From Streptomyces antimycoticus (GTDB lineage: Bacteria; Actinomycetota; Actinomycetes; Streptomycetales; Streptomycetaceae), in the NCBI RefSeq assembly GCF_005405925.1, contig NZ_BJHV01000001.1, positions 9,300,001-9,364,000 on the forward strand: DNA of 64,000 bases, in the 5' to 3' direction. A program made the translations under genes and the position numbers. Each line of letters begins with the position of its first letter. Positions within the stretch are counted from its first letter, which is position 1. This document shows positions 43,527 to 52,793 of the stretch, piece by piece. The notes beneath the pieces are model-generated. The model worked only from the letters and a program-made list of their open reading frames with translations. It ran no database searches and was not told where the DNA came from.

Positions 43527-44833
43527 CTACGCCAGCCGGGTGTCCAGCGTGGCGCGCCACGCCGGGGACGGCTCCGGTGCGGGAGTGGGCGGCAGGCGGC
43601 GCCCACCGCGGGCGAAGAACGCGGCGAGCGGCAGGATCGCGGCGCCCACCGTCACCGCGTCCGGCCCCAGCGCGCCCAGGTCGATGCCGACCCGCCCGGA
43701 GGGGTACGGCAGCGCGTAGGACACCGCGTGGCCGCGCACCGAGTCCAGGAAACGCGCGCCGAGCTGGAGACCGGCCCAGCCGCCGACGAGGATGCGCTCC
43801 GGCTGGAAGAGATTGATCAGGTCGGACAGTCCGGCGCCCAGATACTCCGCGGTCTCGGCGAGGACGGTGGCCGCCACCGGGTCCGGGGCGCCGCCGTCCG
43901 CGGGGTACGCGGCGGCCAGCATCGCCGTCAGGGCGGTCTCCTCGTCGGTGTCGGGCGGCGGCTGCCCGCCCGCTTCCTGCCAGCGTTCCAGCAGCGCCTC
44001 CGCGCCCGCGTACGCCTCCAGGCAGCCCAGCGCCCCGCAGCGGCACCGGCGGCCGCGCACCCGCACGGTGAGATGGCCCCACTCCACCGCCCGGCCGTGC
44101 TCGACGTCGTCGGTGACGACGCACGCGCCGACGCCCGATCCGAAGAGCACGACCACCGCGTTGCGCGCACCGCGCCCGGCGCCGAACCACATCTCGGCCT
44201 GCCCGAGCGTTTTGGCGCCGTTCTCGATGAAGTACGGGACCTCGTCGGGGAGATGACCCGATCCGCGCAGCATCCGCTCCAGTGGCACCGCCTCCCAGCC
44301 GATCGGCTGGCCGTGCACCACCGCACCGTCCTCCCGGAGTGTTCGACGATGCCGGGGACGCCGATGCCGACGCCGAGGATCCGCGCGGGGTCGCGCCCGG
44401 CCGCCTCCAGGACCTCCGCGATGCCGTCGCGGATATGGCCCGCGATCAGTTCGCTGTCGTAGCGCACCCGGCGCCCGGCCCCGCGGGTGGGCAACGGCCG
44501 GTCGGCGCGTGCCCGTTCGGCCAGCGAGAGATCGAACAGCTCGACACGGACCCGGGTCTCGCCGACATCCACCCCGATCATGTGGCCGCTGTGCGGCGTG
44601 ATGCGCAGGAGGGTGCGGGGTCGGCCGCCGTCGGAGTCGATGCTTCCGGCCTCCTCCACCAGCTCCTCGGTGAGCAGTTCGGCGACCACATTGCTGATGG
44701 AACCTGAACTCAGCCCGGTCGCGGGGCCCAGCGAGAAGCGGCTCATCGGCCCGTCGAAATACAACCGACGCAGCACGGCGGCGCGGTTCTCCCGCCGCAG
44801 GTCACGAACGTTACGCCCGTTGTGCGCTGCCAC
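43527..44833 (-). pseudogene. ROK family repressor, broken by one frameshift
   Basis: A ROK-type sugar repressor of about 435 residues. From GTG 44833 (GAGGAGG 5 bases upstream) it reads the DNA-binding part RRENRAAVLRRLYFDGPMSR then GLSSGSISNVVAELL and the kinase-like start MIGVDVGETRVRVELFDL. After GVPGIVEHSG the frame fails; the other frame goes on with AVVHGQPIGWEAVPLERMLR, VVLFGSGVGACVV and the zinc motif CRCGALGCLEAYAG to a normal end. One base is missing in the CCC (plus strand) at 44333-44335. It diverges from an ABC sugar importer, its probable target. A real mutation would leave the importer unregulated; an assembly error is equally possible. Confidence 0.82.
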
Positions 44834-44885
44834 CTGGCCTCCTCAAGTCCCGGCTCCGCGCCGCAAGATACCTCCGCCGGATCTC

Positions 44886-44914
44886 TTGACGCGACCTTCT
44901 CTTGAGGTTTAACT
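44886..44914 (+). promoter_or_regulatory. promoter of the ABC importer operon
   Basis: TTGACG (44886-44891) and TTAACT (44909-44914) are separated by 17 bases, a good housekeeping-type promoter about 100 bases before the binding-protein start. The AT-rich stretch just after it (CACGTCCTAAATTAAG) may be a ROK repressor site. Confidence 0.55.
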
Positions 44915-45016
44915 CACGTCCTAAATTAAGCCGTGAGCGGCTTCGGGAGTTGAACGCGGTTGGCGTGCCCGGGCCCTTCTTGGCATTCACCACTCCCGGA
45001 AGGGACACCTGGAGCC

Positions 45017-46336
45017 ATGCGCAGGATCCGAGCCGCGGCCATAGGCGCCGTCACCTTGTCACTCGCCCTTGCCGCCTCGGCGTGCGGAGGTGGTTCCTCG
45101 ACGGACGGCGGCGGCTCCAACGACTCGCCGAAGACGCTCACGTACTGGGCCTCCAACCAGGGCGCCAGCATCACGGTGGACAAGAAGGTCCTGAAGCCCG
45201 AACTCGACAAGTTCGAGAAGCAGACGGGAATCAGAGTGAAGCTGGAGGTCATTCCCTGGTCCGAGCTGCTGAACCGGATCCTCACCGCGACCACCTCCGG
45301 CCAGGGCCCGGACGTCCTGAACATCGGCAACACCTGGAGCGCCTCGCTGCAGGCGTCCGGGGCGCTGCTGCCGTGGGACACCAAGAACTTCGGCAGCATC
45401 GGCGGCAAGGACCGCTTCGTGGACTCCGCCCTCGGCTCGACCGGAGCGCAGGGCGAGGATCCGGCCGCGGTACCGCTGTACTCGATGGCGTACGCGCTCT
45501 ACTACAACAAGAAGATGTTCGCCGACGCGGGCATCTCCAAGCCGCCCGCCACCTGGGACGAGCTGGTCGCCGACGGCAAGAAGCTCTCCAAGGACGGCAA
45601 GTGGGGCCTCGGCGCCGAGGGCGCGAACCTCTCGGAGAACATCCACCAGGTCTTCGTCTTCGCCAAGCAGCACGGCGCGGACTTCTTCACCGCCGACGGC
45701 AAGCCCGACTTCACCTCCGAGGGTGCGGTCACCGCCATCAAGCAGTACGTCGACCTGATGGCCAAGGACAAGATCATCGCCCCGGGCAACGCCGAGTACG
45801 CGCAGAACCAGTCCCTCAGCGACTTCGCCAAGGGGAAGACGGCGATGGTCCTGTGGCAGACCGCCTCCGCCACCCTCGCCTCGCTGGGCATGAAGGACGA
45901 CGAATGGGGCGTGGCCCCGGCGCCCGTCCGCTCCGGCACCCCCGGCTCCGGCACCTCCGTCAACTCGATGGTCGCCGGTATCAACCTGGCCGTCTTCAAG
46001 AACACCGACAACCACGACGGCGCCCTGAAGTTCGTGAAGTTCATGACCAGCGACGCCGAGCAGAAGATCCTCAACAAGGCGTACGGCTCCATCCCGCCGG
46101 TCAAGGCCGCCCAGTCCGACCCCGCCTTCAACACCAAGGCGACGGCCGCCCTGCGGGAGACCCTCGCCAAGAGCGCCGCGGCGCTGCCGCAGGTGGCCGA
46201 CGAGTCGCAGTTCGAGACCTCCGTCGGCACGGCCGTCAAGGAGCTGCTCGCGGACGCCGCCGGCGGACGCCCGGTGACCACCGAGTCGGTGAAGGCCAAG
46301 CTGGAGAAGGCCCAGCAGCAGATGCCGGCGAAGTGA
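45017..46336 (+). CDS. ABC sugar-binding lipoprotein (CUT1)
   Basis: A 439-residue extracellular solute-binding lipoprotein. The signal peptide ends LALAASACGGG, with Cys23 lipidated. The mature protein has the two-lobe binding fold, with TLTYWASNQGASITVDKKVL, GPDVLNIGNTWSASLQASGA, VPLYSMAYALYYNKKMFADA and FAKGKTAMVLWQTASATLAS. ATG 45017 directly precedes the lipoprotein leader. Two permease genes and a GH1 glucosidase follow without gaps, so it probably captures beta-linked gluco-oligosaccharides. No ATPase gene is included; CUT1 systems in Streptomyces share MsiK encoded elsewhere. Confidence 0.92.
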   Translation: MRRIRAAAIGAVTLSLALAASACGGGSSTDGGGSNDSPKTLTYWASNQGASITVDKKVLKPELDKFEKQTGIRVKLEVIPWSELLNRILTATTSGQGPDVLNIGNTWSASLQASGALLPWDTKNFGSIGGKDRFVDSALGSTGAQGEDPAAVPLYSMAYALYYNKKMFADAGISKPPATWDELVADGKKLSKDGKWGLGAEGANLSENIHQVFVFAKQHGADFFTADGKPDFTSEGAVTAIKQYVDLMAKDKIIAPGNAEYAQNQSLSDFAKGKTAMVLWQTASATLASLGMKDDEWGVAPAPVRSGTPGSGTSVNSMVAGINLAVFKNTDNHDGALKFVKFMTSDAEQKILNKAYGSIPPVKAAQSDPAFNTKATAALRETLAKSAAALPQVADESQFETSVGTAVKELLADAAGGRPVTTESVKAKLEKAQQQMPAK

Positions 46337-46349
46337 GTGCGGACACCTC

Positions 46350-47348
46350 ATGACCACCACGACCGCCACCGCTGAGGCAGACCGGCGGACGGTGTCGGGG
46401 AGCACCCCCGGTGCGGCGCGAGGCCCGCGCCGCACCGGGCGGATCCGCCGCATCGGACTGCCGTACCTGCTGCTCCTGCCCGCCCTCGTACTCGAGCTCC
46501 TGGTCCATCTGGTGCCGATGGTGATCGGCATCCTGATGAGCTTCAAGGCGCTCACCCGGTTCTCCATCCGGGAATGGGGCGCAGCGCCCTGGTCCGGATT
46601 GGACAACTACAAGGTCTCGGTGGACATCAACGCCCCGGCCGGGGAGGCGCTGCTCCACTCGTTCTGGGTCACCTGCGGCTTCACCGTGCTGTCGGTCGGG
46701 CTGTGCTGGCTGCTGGGCACCGCCGCCGCCATCTTCCTGCAGGACACCTTCCGCGGACGGGGGCTGCTGCGCACCCTGTTCCTGGTCCCGTACGCGCTGC
46801 CCGTCTACACGGCCGTCATCACCTGGGCCTTCATGTTCCAGCACGACAACGGGCTGGTGAACCATGTCCTCCACGACCAGCTGGGCCTCACCGACAAGCC
46901 CTCGTTCTGGCTGATCGGCGACAACAGCTTCATCGCGCTGCTGACCGTGTCGGTGTGGAAGGGCTGGCCATTCGCGTTCCTCGTCGTCATGGCCGGTCTG
47001 CAGAACATCCCCAAGGAGCTCTACGAGGCGGCCGCCCTCGACGGTGCCGGGATGTGGCAGCAGATCCGCCGCATCACCCTGCCCTCGCTGCGCCCGGTCA
47101 ACCAGGTGCTGGTGCTGGTGCTGTTCCTGTGGACGTTCAATGACTTCAACACCCCGTACGTGCTGTTCGGCAAGGCAGCGCCGGAGGCCGCGGACCTCAT
47201 CTCGATCCACGTCTACCAGACGACATTCGCCACCTGGAACTTCGGCACCGGCTCCGCCATGTCCGTTCTGCTGCTGCTCTTCCTGCTCGTGGTGACGGGC
47301 CTGTACCTCCTGCTGACCTCCCGACGAAGGAAGACGGCCGATGTCTAG
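46350..47348 (+). CDS. ABC sugar permease, MalF type
   Basis: A 332-residue permease with six membrane helices after a 35-residue cytoplasmic tail. The ATPase-docking EAA loop is LYEAAALDGAGMWQQIRRIT, near residue 225. It begins 13 bases after the binding protein stop and ends with an 8-base overlap with the next permease. Confidence 0.93.
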   Translation: MTTTTATAEADRRTVSGSTPGAARGPRRTGRIRRIGLPYLLLLPALVLELLVHLVPMVIGILMSFKALTRFSIREWGAAPWSGLDNYKVSVDINAPAGEALLHSFWVTCGFTVLSVGLCWLLGTAAAIFLQDTFRGRGLLRTLFLVPYALPVYTAVITWAFMFQHDNGLVNHVLHDQLGLTDKPSFWLIGDNSFIALLTVSVWKGWPFAFLVVMAGLQNIPKELYEAAALDGAGMWQQIRRITLPSLRPVNQVLVLVLFLWTFNDFNTPYVLFGKAAPEAADLISIHVYQTTFATWNFGTGSAMSVLLLLFLLVVTGLYLLLTSRRRKTADV

Positions 47349-48237
47349 CACCGCTCCGGCGCCGCCCCGCTCACCGATGGCCCCTCCCCGCTCACCGATG
47401 GCCGCCCCCCGGTCCTTCCTCTGGGCCCGCCGGATCTTCCTCACCCTGCTCACCGGCTTCGTCCTGCTGCCGGTGTACGTCATGGTCTCCAGCTCCCTGA
47501 AGCCACTGCAGGACGTCTCCGGGACGTTCCGCTGGCTGCCGAGCGGGCTGACCATCCGCCCCTACATCGACATCTGGTCGACGGTCCCGCTCGCCGACTA
47601 CTTCGTGAACTCGGTCATCGTGGCGGGCGCGGCGACCGTCTGCTCGGTGGTGATCGCCGTCTTCGCCGCGTACGCGGTCAGCCGGTACCGCTTCCGGGGC
47701 AAGCGGGTGTTCACGGTCACCGTGCTGTCCACCCAGATGTTCCCCGGGATCCTCTTCCTGCTGCCGTTGTTCCTCATCTACGTCAACATCGGCAACGCCA
47801 CCGGCATCGCACTCTTCGGCTCCCGCGGCGGTCTCATCCTCACCTATCTCACCTTCTCGCTGCCGTTCTCGATCTGGATGCTCATCGGGTACTTCGACTC
47901 GGTGCCGCGCGATCTGGACGAGGCGGCGCTGGTGGACGGCTGCGGACCGCTCGGCGCGCTGTTCCGGGTCGTCGTCCCGGCCGCGATCCCCGGCATCGTC
48001 GCCGTCGCCGTCTACGCGTTCATGACCGCCTGGGGCGAGGTGCTCTTCGCGTCCGTGATGACCAACGACACCACCCGCACCCTCGCCGTCGGCCTCCAGG
48101 GGTACGCCACCCAGACCGAGGTGTACTGGAACCAGGTCATGGCCGCCTCGCTCGTCGTCAGTGTTCCCGTGGTCGCGGGCTTCCTGCTCCTCCAGCGCTA
48201 TCTCGTCGCCGGACTCACCGCCGGAGCCGTGAAGTGA
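47341..48237 (+). CDS. ABC sugar permease, MalG type
   Basis: A 298-residue permease with six helices; the EAA loop reads [20 protein letters not shown]. Its N-terminus carries a short repeat ([17 protein letters not shown]), a product of DNA slippage. It overlaps the preceding gene by 8 bases and its stop lies at the head of the GH1 gene. Confidence 0.93.
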   Translation: MSSTAPAPPRSPMAPPRSPMAAPRSFLWARRIFLTLLTGFVLLPVYVMVSSSLKPLQDVSGTFRWLPSGLTIRPYIDIWSTVPLADYFVNSVIVAGAATVCSVVIAVFAAYAVSRYRFRGKRVFTVTVLSTQMFPGILFLLPLFLIYVNIGNATGIALFGSRGGLILTYLTFSLPFSIWMLIGYFDSVPRDLDEAALVDGCGPLGALFRVVVPAAIPGIVAVAVYAFMTAWGEVLFASVMTNDTTRTLAVGLQGYATQTEVYWNQVMAASLVVSVPVVAGFLLLQRYLVAGLTAGAVK

Positions 48238-48266
48238 CCGGCCTTCCCACCTCTGAAAGGACGTAC

Positions 48267-49630
48267 GTGTCCGAACTCCTGGACCTCACAGCCTTCCCGC
48301 ACGACTTCCTGTGGGGCACGGCCACCTCGGCCTACCAGATCGAGGGAGCCGCTGCCGAGGACGGACGGTCGCCCTCGATCTGGGACACCTTCTCGCACAC
48401 GCCAGGCAAGATCGCGGGCGACGACCACGGCGATGTGGCCTGCGACCACTACCACCGCTGGCGCGCGGACATCGGGCTGATGAAGCGGCTGGGCACCAAC
48501 GCCTACCGGCTCTCCATCGCCTGGCCACGGGTGATGCCGGGCGGCGACGGGCCGGTCAACGCCAAGGGCCTGGCCTTCTACGACGAGCTGATCGACGGTC
48601 TGCTGGAGGCGGGCATCACCCCGTCCGTCACCCTGTACCACTGGGACCTGCCGCAGGTGCTCCAGGACCGGGGCGGCTGGCCCGTGCGCGACACCGCGGA
48701 ACACTTCGCCGCGTACGCCTCCGTGGTGGCCGACCGCCTCGGCGACCGCGTGCACCACTGGACCACCCTCAACGAGCCGCTCTGCTCGGCCTGGATCGGC
48801 CACCTCGAGGGTGTGATGGCGCCCGGGCTCACCGATCTGACCGCGGCCGTCCGCGCCTCGTACCATCTGCTGCTCGGCCACGGCCTCGCCGCCCAGGCGA
48901 TCCGTGCCGCCGCACCGGGCGCCGAACTCGGCATCGTCAACAACCTCAACACCGTCGAGGCCGCCAGCGACAGGCCCGAGGACCAAGCGGCCGCGCGCCG
49001 CATGGACGGCCACACCAACCGCTGGTGGCTGGACCCGGTCCACGGCCGCGGCTTCCCCGCGGACATGCGCGAGGTGTACGGCGTCGAACTGCCGGAGCGC
49101 CCCGGCGACCTGGAGACCATCGCCGCACCCCTGGACTGGCTGGGCCTGAACTACTACTTCCCGGCCACCGTCACCGACGACCCCACCGGCCCGGCCCCCA
49201 CGCCCGCGCCGTCCGCCGCCCGGACGTACCCCGCACGGGGATGGACTGGGAGATCGACGCCACCGGCATCGAAACCCTCCTGCTGCGCCTGACCGGCGAA
49301 TACGGCGCCCGCAAGCTGTATGTCACCGAGAACGGCTGCGCGTACCCCGACGTCGTACGCCCGGACGGCACCATCGACGACCCCGAGCGCCAGGACTACC
49401 TCGTCCAGCACCTCGCGGCCTGCGCCTCGGCGGCCCGCAAGGGCGCCCCGCTGGCCGGCTACTTCGCATGGTCGCTGCTCGACAACTTCGAGTGGGCCTA
49501 CGGATACGACAAGCGCTTCGGCCTCGTCCACGTCGACTACGGCACGCAGACCCGCACCATCAAGGGGTCCGGCCACCGCTACGCGGAGATCATCCGCGAC
49601 CACCGGGGCCGGGCCCGCCGCGCGGCATAG
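48267..49630 (+). pseudogene. GH1 beta-glucosidase, broken by one frameshift
   Basis: A family GH1 beta-glucosidase of about 455 residues, cytoplasmic, last gene of the importer operon. The first frame holds [34 protein letters not shown] and the acid/base Glu in WTTLNEPL. At the C run 49195-49199 one base appears to be missing: the frame turns to nonsense ([13 protein letters not shown]) while another continues as [19 protein letters not shown] and contains the nucleophile Glu in [12 protein letters not shown] and the end [23 protein letters not shown] 48267 has AAAGGA 6 bases upstream. It should hydrolyse imported beta-gluco-oligosaccharides if intact. Confidence 0.85.
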
Positions 49631-49669
49631 GGGGCGTCCAACGGGCCTCGACACCCGCGGCGGGCTGCT

Positions 49670-49872
49670 CCCCTCCCCGCCCCTTCCCGCAACACCGATA
49701 TGCGGCTCCGCCGCACGACAGCGCTCCGCCCCTGGTAACGCAGTCCGGCTCCTTTGGCGTTTGAGGAGTGGGTCCGGGGCGGTGCCTTTGGTAACGCAGT
49801 CCAGCCCCTCCGGCGTTTGAGGAGCGGGGTCCAGGGGCGGAGCCCCTGGTATCGGGAAGGGGCGGGGAGGGG
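49670..49872. repeat. composite streptomycete intergenic repeat, copy 1
   Basis: The ends are inverted: CCCCTCCCCGCCCCTTCCCG at 49670-49689 and its complement at 49853-49872. Inside, two tandem copies of a unit with GGCGTTTGAGGAG and GTCCGGGGCGG/GTCCAGGGGCGG lie about 62 bases apart. Parts recur at 52472-52596. Such GC-rich elements are scattered in Streptomyces intergenic DNA. Confidence 0.8.
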
Positions 49873-49951
49873 AAAGACCCGCCGGACGCCCCAGGGCGCG
49901 CACAGACGGCACCACCCGCACCACAGCACGCAGGCACGACGGAAAGCACAT

Positions 49952-50035
49952 CGGCACCACGGCACCACGGCACCACGGCATATCGGCACACGGCACCACG
50001 GCACACGGCACACGACACGAAGGCACCTCATCACC
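49952..50035. repeat. degenerate GGCACCAC/GGCACAC tandem repeat
   Basis: Short purine-pyrimidine units such as GGCACCAC and GGCACAC repeat about ten times before the GH16 gene. No gene or clear promoter is seen within it. Confidence 0.8.
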
Positions 50036-50088
50036 ACCGCACTTCGGCACCACACGTGTACCCCCACGACCTCCTCGAGGAGAGCCGC

Positions 50089-51999
50089 ATGCCATCCCGT
50101 ACCCAGCGCCAACGCCAACGCCACCGCACCCTGCTGAGCGCCCTCGCCACCTTGGCCACCGTGGCGCTGCTGTCCACGGGCCCGGCCCTCGCCACCCCCG
50201 CGTCCCACTCCACCGAGGCCGCCGCCGAGGCGACGTGGGACACCGACCGCGCGGCGGCCGCGTACGCCGCCAATCACAACGCCGTCACCGCATCCGGTAG
50301 CGAGAACGACGGCACCGCGCCGGGCCTGGCCTTCGACGGCAACGGGTCGACCCGTTGGGCCAGCCCGTTCGGCAACGACGCATGGATACGTGTCGACCTC
50401 GGCGCCACCATCCGGATCGACCGGGTCGTCCTGGACTGGGAGGCCGCCTACGGCAAGAGATACGTCCTGGAGGTGTCGAAGAACGGCACGGACTGGACCC
50501 CCTTCTACACCGAGAACGCCGGCACCGGAGGATCCCTCACCGCCCACACCTATCCGCAGGACGTCACCGGCCGCTACGTACGAATGCGCGGCATCGAGCG
50601 TGGCACGCCCTACGGCTATTCGCTGTACTCGTTCAAGGTCTACGGCGGCGAGCCCGCCCCCGCGTCGACGACCCGCACCAACCTCGCCCTGAACCACCCA
50701 GCCTACTCCAACTACTACCAGCACGCGGGCAATTCACCCGCGTTCCTCACCGACGGCGGCTGGCCCGCCAACCTCAAGGACGACCAGACCCGCTGGTCCA
50801 GCGACTGGAACGCCGACCGCTGGGTCTCGGTGGACCTCGGCGCCACCTCCACGATCGACACCGTCGACCTCTACTGGGAGGCGGCCTACGCCGTCGACTA
50901 CCAGGTGCAGGTGTCCGACGACAACCGCACCTGGCGCACGGTGTATCAGCCCTCCGCCGCCGAGGTGGCCGCCCGTCGCGCGGACGTCACATCGCCCGCC
51001 GACGCGGTGGGCCGCCATGACACCGTGAGGCTGTCGCAGCCCGCCACCGGCCGCTATGTGCGGATGCTCGGCAAGGAGCGCCGCTCCTTCTACAACCCGG
51101 CCCCGGCCACGGCCCAATTCGGATACTCGCTCTACGAGTTCCAGGTCTGGGGCACCGGCGGGAGCGCCTCCGCCGCCTACCCCGCCCTCCCCGGTGAACA
51201 GTCCGGTGCGTATCGGACGACGTTCCTCGACGACTTCACCGGTGCCACCCTCGACCGCTCCAAGTGGCGTGTGGTGCGGACCGGCCAGGAGATGGGGTCG
51301 GTCAACGGCGAGTCGCAGGCGTATGTCGACTCCTCCGATACCATCCGCACCGAGAACGGCAATCTCGTCCTCAGGGCGAAGTACTGCAAGGGCTGCGCCC
51401 AGGCGGGCGGCGGCACCTACGACTTCACCTCCGGGCGCATCGACACCCACACCAAAATGGACTTCACCTACGGGCGGGTCAGCGCCCGGATGAAGCTGCC
51501 GGTCGGCGACGGGTTCTGGCCCGCGTTCTGGCTGCTGGGCAGCGATGTGGACGATCCGTCGGTGTCCTGGCCGTCCTCCGGCGAGACCGACATCATGGAG
51601 AACATCGGCTACGCGGACTGGACCAGCACCGCCCTGCACGGCCCCGGCTATTCGGCGGACGGCAACATCGGCGCCCGCCAGATCTACGCGGGCGGCGGTC
51701 GCGCCGACCAGTGGCACACCTATGCGGTGGAGTGGACACCCACCGTGATGCGCTTCTTCGTCGACGACCGGGTGGTCCAGGAGACCACCCGCAACAAGCT
51801 CGAATCCACCAGAGGCCAGTGGGTCTTCGGCCACAACCAGTACGTCATCCTCAACCTCGCCCTGGGCGGGGCGTATCCGGCCGGGTGGAACAAGGTCACC
51901 ACCCCGTACTGGGGCCTGCCGCAGTCGAGTGTCGACCGGATAGCGGCGGGGGGAGTGCAGGCGGAGGTGGACTGGGTGCGCGTCGAACAGAAGGGCTGA
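50089..51999 (+). CDS. secreted GH16 beta-1,3-glucanase with two discoidin domains
   Basis: A 636-residue secreted glucanase. A signal peptide precedes two F5/8-type carbohydrate-binding domains (LAFDGNGSTRWASPFGNDAW at about 85, and DDQTRWSSDWNADRWVSVDL at about 235), then a C-terminal GH16 jelly-roll with the catalytic ExDxxE motif GETDIMENIG (Glu499, Asp501, Glu504), GDGFWPAFWLLGSDV and QYVILNLALGGAYPAG. It should cut laminarin-type beta-1,3- or mixed-linkage glucan outside the cell. ATG 50089 has AGGAG 7 bases upstream. It lies after the GH1/importer operon but is separated by repeats, so it has its own promoter. Confidence 0.92.
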   Translation: MPSRTQRQRQRHRTLLSALATLATVALLSTGPALATPASHSTEAAAEATWDTDRAAAAYAANHNAVTASGSENDGTAPGLAFDGNGSTRWASPFGNDAWIRVDLGATIRIDRVVLDWEAAYGKRYVLEVSKNGTDWTPFYTENAGTGGSLTAHTYPQDVTGRYVRMRGIERGTPYGYSLYSFKVYGGEPAPASTTRTNLALNHPAYSNYYQHAGNSPAFLTDGGWPANLKDDQTRWSSDWNADRWVSVDLGATSTIDTVDLYWEAAYAVDYQVQVSDDNRTWRTVYQPSAAEVAARRADVTSPADAVGRHDTVRLSQPATGRYVRMLGKERRSFYNPAPATAQFGYSLYEFQVWGTGGSASAAYPALPGEQSGAYRTTFLDDFTGATLDRSKWRVVRTGQEMGSVNGESQAYVDSSDTIRTENGNLVLRAKYCKGCAQAGGGTYDFTSGRIDTHTKMDFTYGRVSARMKLPVGDGFWPAFWLLGSDVDDPSVSWPSSGETDIMENIGYADWTSTALHGPGYSADGNIGARQIYAGGGRADQWHTYAVEWTPTVMRFFVDDRVVQETTRNKLESTRGQWVFGHNQYVILNLALGGAYPAGWNKVTTPYWGLPQSSVDRIAAGGVQAEVDWVRVEQKG

Positions 52000-52086
52000 G
52001 CGCTGCATTATGGGACGTCGACGGGCGGCCACCGTGGCCGCCCGTCGACGGAAGCGGCAGCGGCAGCGGAAGAAGGAGGAGCGTCC

Positions 52087-52437
52087 ATGCGGGTGGCGTT
52101 GCACTCGGTTCTCAAGGAGGGCCAGGAGTCCGGTTATGAGCAGGTGCATGCCACGGTCCCGGAGGACCTGCTGGAGGCGCTGCGACGGGCCGGGATCACC
52201 AACTGGCGGATCTGGCGCAGTGGACGCCATCTCTTCCACCTCGTGGACTGCGAGGACTTCGCGGCCGCGATGGCGGCGCTGGACAAGGATCCGGCCAACC
52301 AGCGCTGGCAGGAGTTCATCGGCGCCTATGTCGACCACTTCGAGGACACCGGCGGTTCCGCCGCCGAGGCGGAGCGGATGGCGCTCGGCGAGGTGTGGGA
52401 GCTGAGCGCCCAGGCGGAGGCCGCCGAGCGCGGATAG
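52087..52437 (+). CDS. L-rhamnose mutarotase family protein
   Basis: A 116-residue ferredoxin-like protein of the RhaM family: RVALHSVLKEGQESGYEQVH, AGITNWRIWRSGRHLFHLVD and NQRWQEFIGAYVDHFEDTGG. RhaM interconverts rhamnose anomers; actinobacterial members may act on other sugars, fucose included. GAAGAAGGAGG lies 4-5 bases before the ATG. It follows the GH16 gene by 87 bases, with no rhamnose genes nearby. Confidence 0.88.
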   Translation: MRVALHSVLKEGQESGYEQVHATVPEDLLEALRRAGITNWRIWRSGRHLFHLVDCEDFAAAMAALDKDPANQRWQEFIGAYVDHFEDTGGSAAEAERMALGEVWELSAQAEAAERG

Positions 52438-52471
52438 GGGTTCCCTGGCTGCGTGGTCTCCGGCGGATCTG

Positions 52472-52596
52472 CCCCTCCCCGCCCCTTCCCGACACCTGAC
52501 GATATGCGGCTCCGCCGCGTGGGGCCCGGCCCCGGCCCCGCCGGGGCTCCGCCCTGGGCCCCGCTCCTCAAACGCCGGAGGGGCTGGATTGCGTTG
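52472..52596. repeat. composite streptomycete intergenic repeat, copy 2
   Basis: It starts with CCCCTCCCCGCCCCTTCCCG and GATATGCGGCTCCGCCGC, as copy 1 does, then carries CTCCTCAAACGCCGGAGGGG, the complement of copy 1's inner unit. The two copies thus bracket the GH16 and mutarotase genes. Confidence 0.8.
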
Positions 52597-52793
52597 GCGT
52601 CAAGACGACGGCCGAACCGGCGGAGCCTACCCATCCGAATCGTTCGGCGCAGCGATTCATCAGACCTTGAGTACGGGTGAGACCGGGCGAACGCGTCCGC
52701 GTACGACGTGGTGGCCCCGCGCGGGGGCGTGGCGGAAGGCGGCAAGCGCTCCGCACCACGCCTGCCGCGCATCCCCGACTGGAGGTCAGTGAG

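Noticed and set aside
43527..44833. ROK gene as csnR, with the importer as csnEFG
   Set aside because: Layout is similar, but the hydrolase is a GH1 glucosidase and no TTAGGAA palindrome precedes the importer, so a glucan-type system is more likely.
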